From the NCBI GenBank assembly GCA_026991055.1, contig JALXCE010000047.1, positions 1 through 8,383 on the forward strand: a stretch of 8,383 nucleotides of DNA, in the 5' to 3' direction. The DNA comes from Caldifarciminota bacterium (lineage in GTDB: Bacteria; Hydrothermota; Hydrothermia; B15-G9; WFZT01). Position 1 is the first letter of the stretch; each line of letters starts with the position of its first letter. Positions 1 to 6,219 of this stretch are shown in pieces. The notes under the pieces were generated by a model that saw only the letters and a program-made list of their open reading frames with translations, had not been told where the DNA came from and searched no databases. A program made the translations under genes and the position numbers.

Positions 1-1196
1 AGACAGCGGGAGCGGTCGAGGTTGCCACGTCCACTAATGGTCAGCTTATGCCACCTGTAATGGGAGCTGCAGCATTCATTATGGCTGAATTTCTGGGTAT
101 CTCTTACTTTCACGTTGTTAAAGCTGCATTTATCCCCGCTATCATTAGCTACATCGCCCTTTTCTACATCGTGCATCTTGAGGCCTTGAAGCTTGGCATT
201 AAGGGGCTCGATGAATCAGATGTTCCCAAATTCTGGCCCACATTCTGGAGTGGAATTCATTTCCTGATCCCGGTGTTTGTACTGATTTACGCCCTTGTGA
301 TAATGAGGCTAACCCCAATCACATCTGCGTTCTGGTCTATCGTCCTCATCATCGTTCTTATGTTCATTCAGGGCCCGATTAAGGTGTACTTTGAGCACAA
401 GGCCGGCAAACTCGGTGACATGACATATCTTCAGGGAGTCTGGTACGACTTTGTTGAAAACGTAAAGAAGCTCTTTGCGGGACTTGAAGCCGCCGCCAGA
501 AACATGATCGGAATCGCAGTTGCATGTGCATCAGCTGGTATCATTATCGGAGTTACCACCCTCACGGGTCTTGGCCTTAGGATGACGGACATTATTCTTG
601 CGATTTCAGGTGGACACCTATTCTTTACTCTGATCCTCACGATGATCGCATCCATCATTCTTGGGATGGGACTTCCTACGACAGCTACCTATATCGTGCT
701 TGCAGCTCTTACAGCACCTGCAATCACTGCCCTTGACCCTTCAATTCCTGCTATCGCTGCTCATCTCTTTGTTTTCTTCTTCGGAATCATCGCCGACGAT
801 ACTCCGCCTGTGGGGCTCGCCGCCTATGCAGCTGCCGCAATCGCAAAATCGGATCCGATCAAGACAGGTGTTCGAGGATTTGGCTTCGATATCCGAACGG
901 CGGTCCTGCCGTTTCTATTCGTCTATCATCACGAGTTACTCCTGATAGGCACAACCTTCTGGGAGGGAGTACTCGTATTCATTCTCGCCACAATTGGAAT
1001 GCTCCTCTTCTCCGCTGGACTTCAGGGATACTTTATTGCTCGCAGTAAAATCTGGGAAAGCCTCCTGCTCCTCCTTGGAGGTTTAATGATTATTCAACCG
1101 AAAATCGAAACGACCATCGCGGGATTTGCCATCGTGGCACTTGTTTACTTCATTCAGAAGAGAAGGGCCGTCAAAGAAGAACCAATGCCAGCATAA
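1..1196 (+). CDS. TRAP transporter fused permease subunit (4TM/12TM, TAXI type), 5' partial
   Basis: This is the C-terminal 397 residues of an integral inner-membrane permease. The reading frame is open from base 3 to the left edge, so the start lies outside the window; the Met codon at 48 is internal. Family motifs are clear: an NGQ-x-MPPVMGAAAF segment at the left edge, GMGLPT followed by TATYIVLAALTAPAI in the middle, and ADDTPPVGLAAYAAAAIA further on. These are hallmarks of the DctM-like large subunit in fused TRAP permeases, which use an ion gradient and a periplasmic TAXI-type binding protein to import small organic acids or amino acids. Many strongly hydrophobic helices run through it, ending in a short basic/acidic cytoplasmic tail. 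The binding-protein gene would be expected upstream, off the window. The DUF1850 gene 3 bases downstream supports the TAXI subtype. The substrate cannot be told from this sequence. Confidence 0.93.
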   Translation, partial: TAGAVEVATSTNGQLMPPVMGAAAFIMAEFLGISYFHVVKAAFIPAIISYIALFYIVHLEALKLGIKGLDESDVPKFWPTFWSGIHFLIPVFVLIYALVIMRLTPITSAFWSIVLIIVLMFIQGPIKVYFEHKAGKLGDMTYLQGVWYDFVENVKKLFAGLEAAARNMIGIAVACASAGIIIGVTTLTGLGLRMTDIILAISGGHLFFTLILTMIASIILGMGLPTTATYIVLAALTAPAITALDPSIPAIAAHLFVFFFGIIADDTPPVGLAAYAAAAIAKSDPIKTGVRGFGFDIRTAVLPFLFVYHHELLLIGTTFWEGVLVFILATIGMLLFSAGLQGYFIARSKIWESLLLLLGGLMIIQPKIETTIAGFAIVALVYFIQKRRAVKEEPMPA

Positions 1197-1199
1197 GAA

Positions 1200-1727
1200 T
1201 TGGAAAGGTTAAAGAGCAAACTCATAGTAATTCTTGTGGCTTTTGCCCTGATTTATCTTGCCAAACCTTCCCGTTACGTTGAAGTGCGTGACGGGAAGGG
1301 AAACTACCTCTTGCTGACCCAGGCAACGAAATTTGATACTCTAAAATATGGATTCGTACACTCCTCAGAGCATGTTCCGGCCACTGCATATTTCGGCTAT
1401 AAGAGCAATAAGTTCATTCACCTGATGACGATCTTTGACTCCTTTGGTCCTGGTCTGCCCGACATGGTTCCAGGAGACAGCTTCGAGATTAAAAAGGACA
1501 GGTGGATCATTTATCCAAAGCCAAATAACCGCGAGTTCCGCGAGCTACGATTTGTCATTTCACCTGAGAGCAAGCAGTACGTTAAAGTGGGGAAAAACGA
1601 GGTGGATTTCTACAGGTTTATGAAGCGAGGAGAAACGGTGGTTGTGAGGACGCGTGTCACTTCACTATCCCTGTATCTCACTAAAAAATATCTAACAGCA
1701 CAGCTACACAGGAGGAAATTAAAATGA
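1200..1727 (+). CDS. DUF1850 domain-containing protein, TRAP-associated
   Basis: This 175-residue protein begins with a basic stretch and a hydrophobic segment (about residues 8-21) that acts as a signal anchor or uncleaved signal peptide, so the rest is probably periplasmic. The body carries features typical of DUF1850: a G-F-V-H-S-S-E-H-V-P-A stretch near residues 51-61 and an F-G-P-G-L-P-D motif near residues 83-89. DUF1850 genes typically sit next to fused TAXI-TRAP permeases, as here, and their precise role is unknown. The start is a TTG 3 bases after the permease stop. It has no good ribosome-binding site and probably relies on translational coupling. Later starts, such as the GTG at codon 13, would cut into the hydrophobic segment, so TTG is preferred. 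The 3' end overlaps the next gene by 4 bases (ATGA). Confidence 0.85.
   Translation: MERLKSKLIVILVAFALIYLAKPSRYVEVRDGKGNYLLLTQATKFDTLKYGFVHSSEHVPATAYFGYKSNKFIHLMTIFDSFGPGLPDMVPGDSFEIKKDRWIIYPKPNNREFRELRFVISPESKQYVKVGKNEVDFYRFMKRGETVVVRTRVTSLSLYLTKKYLTAQLHRRKLK
1710..1715 (+). promoter_or_regulatory. Ribosome-binding site of the oxidoreductase gene
   Basis: A perfect AGGAGG lies 8 bases upstream of the ATG at 1724, inside the end of the DUF1850 coding region. It fixes the start of the oxidoreductase and suggests that this gene is translated more strongly than the TTG-started gene before it. Confidence 0.85.
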
Positions 1728-2716
1728 GCTTGAAATTCATACAGTTTGGACTCGGTCCAATCGGGATTGAGGTTGCAAGAACAGCCCTATCAAAAGGGTT
1801 TGAAATCGTTGGTGCAGTTGACATCAGGGAAGACATCGTGGGTAAAGACATCGCCGATGTGCTTGGACTTGAGGAGAAAACCGGAATTACAGTCAAAAAG
1901 AGCGTAAAAGAAATTGGTAATGTCGGGGCAGATGTGGTTTTTCACAACACAGTCTCGAAATTCCCGGATGCTTTACCTCAACTCCTTGAAATCATAGGGG
2001 AAGGCTACAACATCGTTTCAACCACCGAAGAGCTTTCATTCCCTTACTACAGGTATCCAGAGAGGGCTAAAGAGCTCGATGAGGCAGCAAAAAAGGCCGG
2101 GGTTACTGTGTTGGGAACTGGAGTAAATCCGGGATTTGTTCTCGACACATTACCAATCGTAATGACCACACCGGCGAAGAGGGTTGAAAGGGTTGAAGGT
2201 TTAAGAATCCAAAATGCATCGGTGCGGAGGTATCCCTTCCAGAAAAAGATAGGCTCAGGGATGAAGCCTGAAGACTTCCGTAAGGCATGGGACGAGGGAC
2301 GTCTGGGACACATGGGATTCAAGGAAAGCACCAGCATGATCGCACATGCACTTGGGTGGAAGTTAGATAAGATTGAAGAGGTCTGTGAGCCTGTGGTAGC
2401 GGAAAAACACGTAGAAACCCAGTACTTCAAGGTCGAGCCCGGTTTTGTTCGTGGTCTTCACCAGACTGTTACAGGATTTATGGATGGAAAGGAAGTTATC
2501 AGGCTAACGATACATGCCGCTCTTGGTGAGGAGAATCCGAGAGATGAGATTTTCATTACCGGTGAGCCGAATATTCATCTAATTATTGATGGTGGTTTAC
2601 ACGGTGACATAGCCACAGTATCCGTCACAGCCAACATGGCCCCAATCGTAATAAATGCCACTCCGGGTCTCAAGACCATGATAGATTTACCGGTACCGAG
2701 AAATTACCAGAAATAG
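1724..2716 (+). CDS. NAD(P)-dependent oxidoreductase, 2,4-diaminopentanoate dehydrogenase-like
   Basis: This 330-residue cytosolic enzyme has an N-terminal Rossmann fold: the dinucleotide motif G9-L-G-P-I-G14 follows the first beta strand, and an acidic residue ends the second strand (G-A-V-D-I). The middle has GTGVNPGFVLDTLP (from about residue 130), and the overall layout and length match the dihydrodipicolinate-reductase-like family that includes 2,4-diaminopentanoate dehydrogenase (Ord) of clostridial ornithine fermentation. That enzyme deaminates 2,4-diaminopentanoate to 2-amino-4-oxopentanoate with NAD(P)+. Many proteins annotated this way lack proven activity, and none of the other ornithine-pathway genes (OraS/OraE aminomutase, OrtA/OrtB thiolase) is in view, so the substrate is open. 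Position at the end of a TRAP operon with an ATGA overlap suggests that it acts on the imported compound or a product of it. Confidence 0.8.
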   Translation: MSLKFIQFGLGPIGIEVARTALSKGFEIVGAVDIREDIVGKDIADVLGLEEKTGITVKKSVKEIGNVGADVVFHNTVSKFPDALPQLLEIIGEGYNIVSTTEELSFPYYRYPERAKELDEAAKKAGVTVLGTGVNPGFVLDTLPIVMTTPAKRVERVEGLRIQNASVRRYPFQKKIGSGMKPEDFRKAWDEGRLGHMGFKESTSMIAHALGWKLDKIEEVCEPVVAEKHVETQYFKVEPGFVRGLHQTVTGFMDGKEVIRLTIHAALGEENPRDEIFITGEPNIHLIIDGGLHGDIATVSVTANMAPIVINATPGLKTMIDLPVPRNYQK

Positions 2717-2739
2717 GAATTTTTCAGAAATTGATGATT

Positions 2740-2768
2740 ATAGGGGGGCGCCGAAGGCGCCCCCCTAT
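2740..2768. terminator. Hairpin terminator between convergent operons
   Basis: A perfect 13-bp inverted repeat (ATAGGGGGGCGCC, triloop GAA, then its complement) sits 24 bases after the oxidoreductase stop and 59 bases after the stop of the opposing small gene. It is followed on the + strand by CAATTTTC, a weak U tract, and on the - strand by an AT-rich run, so it probably works mainly for the + operon and may also act for the - operon. The flanking GAAATTGAT (from 2727) and ATCAATTTTC (from 2767) can extend the stem if 6 bases (2736-2741) bulge out. Confidence 0.8.
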
Positions 2769-2826
2769 CAATTTTCAATATTCACCTGTTTTTTTCAGCT
2801 CCACGGTGATTTCAATGTGTTTTTAG

Positions 2827-3321
2827 CTATAATTCCCTTATTGGAACTCTATATGCAGTCAGGAAACCTCTTACAAAATATTCTATCGACGTGTATTTCT
2901 CCTTATTTGAATCTTTATCGTCTAACTTAATACATACATCCGTCGAATTTGTTATACAGTTCAGAAAATCGTCATCGTTAAGTACCTTTCTCTTGATAGA
3001 TTTAATAATTTTATCCACATTATCTTTTCCTCGAATTTTTATTTTATACACCAATACTCCTTCCTTCCCAGAACAATTCTCATCCTTGCTTCTGGTGAAA
3101 CATGCTTTGTTTATAGCTACATTATCATCATTATCTTTAATTCTCTCATTTTCTTTATCACGAAACTCCATTTTCCAATATCTAAAATTAATATAAGACG
3201 GGCATCTTTCTTCGTATTGACAATTTTCAAAATCAAACTCTCTTGTTTCATTCTCAAAACTTTCAACACAATTCTCACCTACTTTTTCTCTCAATGAACC
3301 AACAACATAAAGGACAGACAT
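2827..3321 (-). CDS. Hypothetical 164-aa Cys-containing protein, third gene of the SIR2-ATPase operon
   Basis: I do not recognise this protein family. It is 164 residues, highly charged and rich in Asp, Glu, Lys and Asn, with seven cysteines (about positions 18, 34, 40, 74, 83, 122 and 130). A C-x5-C pair (34/40) and a C-x8-C pair (74/83) might bind a metal, but no known zinc-finger spacing is evident. There is no signal peptide and no membrane segment, so it is probably cytosolic. The beginning (MSVLYVVGSL) looks like a beta strand, and alternating strand/helix patches follow. It starts 21 bases after the ATPase stop and has the best ribosome-binding site of the operon. Its place suggests an accessory subunit, regulator or infection sensor of the SIR2-ATPase system, which is inference only. 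The coding sequence is very AT-rich, like the ATPase gene. Confidence 0.78.
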   Translation of the reverse strand: MSVLYVVGSLREKVGENCVESFENETREFDFENCQYEERCPSYINFRYWKMEFRDKENERIKDNDDNVAINKACFTRSKDENCSGKEGVLVYKIKIRGKDNVDKIIKSIKRKVLNDDDFLNCITNSTDVCIKLDDKDSNKEKYTSIEYFVRGFLTAYRVPIREL

Positions 3322-3327
3322 TTTTAA

Positions 3328-3333
3328 CCTCCT
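3328..3333 (-). promoter_or_regulatory. Strong ribosome-binding site of the 164-aa gene
   Basis: On the - strand this reads AGGAGG within AAAGGAGGT, 6 bases before the ATG at 3321. It fixes the start and contrasts with the weak or absent sites of the two upstream genes of the operon. Confidence 0.85.
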
Positions 3334-3342
3334 TTAAATTTT

Positions 3343-6201
3343 TTATTTCTCCGTTAAATCAATGATTCGATTTATTGGGCCTTCCTTTTTTGGAGTCAAC
3401 CATTTTAAACTCACGTTTTCCTTTGCCTCAGATAGATAAAAATACATGTCTTCCATAATTTCTCTATTGTGTGACATTATTATGATTTGAGGTTTAAAGC
3501 CGGCCCATTGCAAGAGTCTTCGATATCTCACAATAAATCTTAAAGCTAATCTACCTGTTAGTGGATCAAGATTTTCAAAAGGATCATCAAGTAACCAGAA
3601 AAAATCCTTTCCGTTACCTATATTTTTCACATCAATCATAAGCTTAATAGCATTAGATAAAAAGCTTACAAGTTGTTTGTGTCCAAGATTCAATATTTCA
3701 CTTACAGGGTAAGTTGCATCTTTTTGCTTCAAACTGAATTTTTCAATTTCAAATGCTCTGAAAAATTGGGAATAAGATGTTGAAAGTATAAATTCCCTGA
3801 AGATGCGTCCTTTTTCGTTCTTATCAGTGACCATGTCATTTTTATCCGTACTTTGACTCCTCACCGATTCAGGTGCAAGGGGTAATGTAAAAAGCTCAAT
3901 TTCCCTTGAAACAAGTTCATAAATGCTAAACTTATATTCAAACAGAATAAAATTTATTACAAATTTTGCAAATAAATCAAGGATATCCGAGGCTTGCAAC
4001 TCATTTTCATTATCAGCATGGGAATTATTAATACGCCCGGTTTGTTCTATTAGGTATCTTCGAAAGTTTTTTAATACTTCCAGTAGAGCTATTCTTCCAG
4101 TGTTTATCGGATTCCTAACTTGTGCTCTAGACAAAATTTTCTCTAATGTTTCACCAATCATTTTATTGTTACCATCACTCAGTAAACTTTTCAAATCTTC
4201 AATCTGGTCTAACCAATCGCGTATTTTTCCCAGAGAATTTTTACTCAAGGAAATTTGTATAGCACGCATATTATTCTCCGATATTTTATTGGCAAGTTCC
4301 ATTGCGTATTTTAACTTACCGCTTCTACCAGTTAAAATGGGCTCCATATGCATACTTAGCAATAACAACATGATAGGTAGCTGAACCTTTCTTATAACGG
4401 CTTCGTAATCTTCAATATTATTTAAAAAAGATAAAAATTCTATATAATTCGATTTTTGATTTTTAAGTTGATGTTTCTTGAAATAAATAGGATAATTTTT
4501 GAAACAATCTCTAAATTCATTTCTTAAAGATAAAATTACCTGTTCCATTGAATCAAGTAAAAAATAGACAGTGGATAAGTCATATTTAAATACATTTTGC
4601 AGAGGTTTTCTCTCGCCAAATAAAGCAGTTACAAATTCGTTTAATTTTTTTACCTCTCGCCTGTAATCCATCAATATAATTGATGTATGAGCAAGAACAA
4701 AGTTATAAGCATTTTGAAACTCACGATATACAGAATTTGTGTATAGACTCCATTGAATGGCATCATCAGAGCTCAGCTTGCCAGAAAATTCGGAGTAGAA
4801 AAAATCTATAATTTGAGTCATTTTCAATATTTTCTGGCTATTTTTCAGTATTATATCTTTATAATCAGCCATCTCTGTATCTTTAAAACCACCTAATTCA
4901 GGTTGGGTAATATCTATTTTTTCATATAGTTCTTTGAGCAAGAATATACCAAAACTAAAAGTTTTTTTAAATATCAAGTCATCTCCGATAAATTTACTTA
5001 CTATCTCTTGAACTATGGTGGTTTTACCAGAAGCATTTAGTCCCATAATTAAATTATAGGCATCATTAAATTTAACAGAAACATTATTTTTGTAGAACAT
5101 CTTACTTCTGATCCTTATACTTTTGAGTTTTGAGGGAAGTTCATGTCGCTTGTTTAATTCCTTGGCAAATTTGTCGATTAGAATTTGCCACGGAGATTCC
5201 TCAAATGGATTATTGATAAATAGAAAATTTTCTGCCAGTGAAAAAAGCTTAGTAAATGGTACAGACATTGCAAATCCATGCTTGTTGTCTATCCTTACAA
5301 TTTTACTAATTTCTGTATAGGCATTAACAATCTTTTTTAAAGTGTCAAGGAACTTACTATATCCAACAATTCCATACTCTCTATTCCTTAACAAACATCT
5401 TATAAAATCTTGTAGATCCTTTAAGTATCCATTCAATTTTTTAGCGGCTTTTTCAAATTTTCCATTCAGAATACTCAGGTGAATGCTCTCTCTTCTTTTT
5501 TGAAGTAATTTTAATAGGTTATCTATATCTTTACAGGGTAAATCTCCGATTCTCCTTTTCAATGTAAGAGTAACCTCTATACTTCCCTTCTCACTTAAAA
5601 AATGCCTTGCCGAAATAAACAACTGTGGAAATAAGTCTGATACCATGGCAATTTTTTGTTCTATAGAATCATTTTTTACGCTATTGGTCTCTCCATCATA
5701 AAAAGCCATAGAAACTGTTGAGAGTTGTAAATAGGTTGAGTTTTTTGCAAACTTACTGATGAGATTATCCCATCTTCTAAGTAAATCTCCCTTTTGACTT
5801 TCCGGTGATTTAAATACCAATGTAAACCAGAATTCATAGACTGGTTCCCCAAGTGTAAGAGACAGAGCTCTATATTTATCAGAGATAAATCCAACTTTCC
5901 TGATGATATCCTCAACATCTTTTTTATCAAAACCTGGTTTGTAAACAAAGCCAGTAACACTTTTAAGGTCATTATCCAGTATCCATCCAAATTTTTGTGC
6001 AGAAAGGGCACATAGGAGCCTGCATATACTTTTGTATCTGGATAGAGGAGATTTAGCACATTTATCCATGTTCATTCGATATGGACAAAACTGACCTGCA
6101 GTTATATCAATTTTTGCTTTGATATCTCTTACTGTTTTATTTACGAGATCTACGATAGTTTTCTGGACATTCTCACAACTTGTAGTTCTATTTTCTTTCA
6201 T
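3343..6201 (-). CDS. ABC/SMC-superfamily ATPase with long N-terminal domain, putative defence protein
   Basis: This protein of about 952 residues is predicted to be cytosolic and to hydrolyse ATP. Numbered from the ATG at 6201, Walker A is GLNASGKTT at 387-395 (Lys 393). A degenerate ABC signature LNLGHKQ lies near 837-843, Walker B plus D-loop is WLLDDPFENLD at 869-879, and a switch histidine is in IIMSHNRE (His 911). That set places it in the RecF/RecN/SMC/AAA-type ABC ATPases. About 440 mainly helical residues separate Walker A from the signature, replacing the long coiled coil of true SMCs. About 385 residues precede Walker A, which is unusual and is probably a separate domain. Cysteines at 39, 48, 60 and 64 could bind metal. 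The gene follows the SIR2 gene by 18 bases. A TTG at 6213 would add four residues, but GGGGG 5 bases before the ATG favours the ATG. The likely role is sensing or energising the SIR2 partner. Confidence 0.85.
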   Translation of the reverse strand: MKENRTTSCENVQKTIVDLVNKTVRDIKAKIDITAGQFCPYRMNMDKCAKSPLSRYKSICRLLCALSAQKFGWILDNDLKSVTGFVYKPGFDKKDVEDIIRKVGFISDKYRALSLTLGEPVYEFWFTLVFKSPESQKGDLLRRWDNLISKFAKNSTYLQLSTVSMAFYDGETNSVKNDSIEQKIAMVSDLFPQLFISARHFLSEKGSIEVTLTLKRRIGDLPCKDIDNLLKLLQKRRESIHLSILNGKFEKAAKKLNGYLKDLQDFIRCLLRNREYGIVGYSKFLDTLKKIVNAYTEISKIVRIDNKHGFAMSVPFTKLFSLAENFLFINNPFEESPWQILIDKFAKELNKRHELPSKLKSIRIRSKMFYKNNVSVKFNDAYNLIMGLNASGKTTIVQEIVSKFIGDDLIFKKTFSFGIFLLKELYEKIDITQPELGGFKDTEMADYKDIILKNSQKILKMTQIIDFFYSEFSGKLSSDDAIQWSLYTNSVYREFQNAYNFVLAHTSIILMDYRREVKKLNEFVTALFGERKPLQNVFKYDLSTVYFLLDSMEQVILSLRNEFRDCFKNYPIYFKKHQLKNQKSNYIEFLSFLNNIEDYEAVIRKVQLPIMLLLLSMHMEPILTGRSGKLKYAMELANKISENNMRAIQISLSKNSLGKIRDWLDQIEDLKSLLSDGNNKMIGETLEKILSRAQVRNPINTGRIALLEVLKNFRRYLIEQTGRINNSHADNENELQASDILDLFAKFVINFILFEYKFSIYELVSREIELFTLPLAPESVRSQSTDKNDMVTDKNEKGRIFREFILSTSYSQFFRAFEIEKFSLKQKDATYPVSEILNLGHKQLVSFLSNAIKLMIDVKNIGNGKDFFWLLDDPFENLDPLTGRLALRFIVRYRRLLQWAGFKPQIIIMSHNREIMEDMYFYLSEAKENVSLKWLTPKKEGPINRIIDLTEK

Positions 6202-6206
6202 AAAAA

Positions 6207-6211
6207 CCCCC
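6207..6211 (-). promoter_or_regulatory. Weak ribosome-binding site deciding the ATPase start
   Basis: On the - strand a run of five G lies 5 bases before the ATG at 6201. No comparable site stands at a usable distance from the TTG at 6213, so the ATG is preferred. Translation may also be coupled to the SIR2 gene, whose stop is only 18 bases upstream. Confidence 0.5.
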
Positions 6212-6219
6212 AAAAAATT

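Noticed and set aside
2047..2430. Open frame on the - strand opposite the oxidoreductase
   Set aside because: It is fully inside a well-supported gene, has no ribosome-binding site of note, and its protein resembles no family.
2781..2812. TTCACC...GGTGATTTCAA inverted repeat in the spacer between the hairpin and the small gene
   Set aside because: Only about 5 contiguous base pairs match, with a long loop. It is too weak to call a terminator or operator.
3923..4384. Open frame on the + strand opposite the ATPase
   Set aside because: It is antisense to a gene with clear ATPase motifs; its composition follows from the codon pattern of the real gene.
6202..6213. TTG start at 6213 for the ATPase
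   Set aside because: It would add only four residues and has no ribosome-binding site at a usable distance, whereas the ATG at 6201 has a G-rich site 5 bases upstream.
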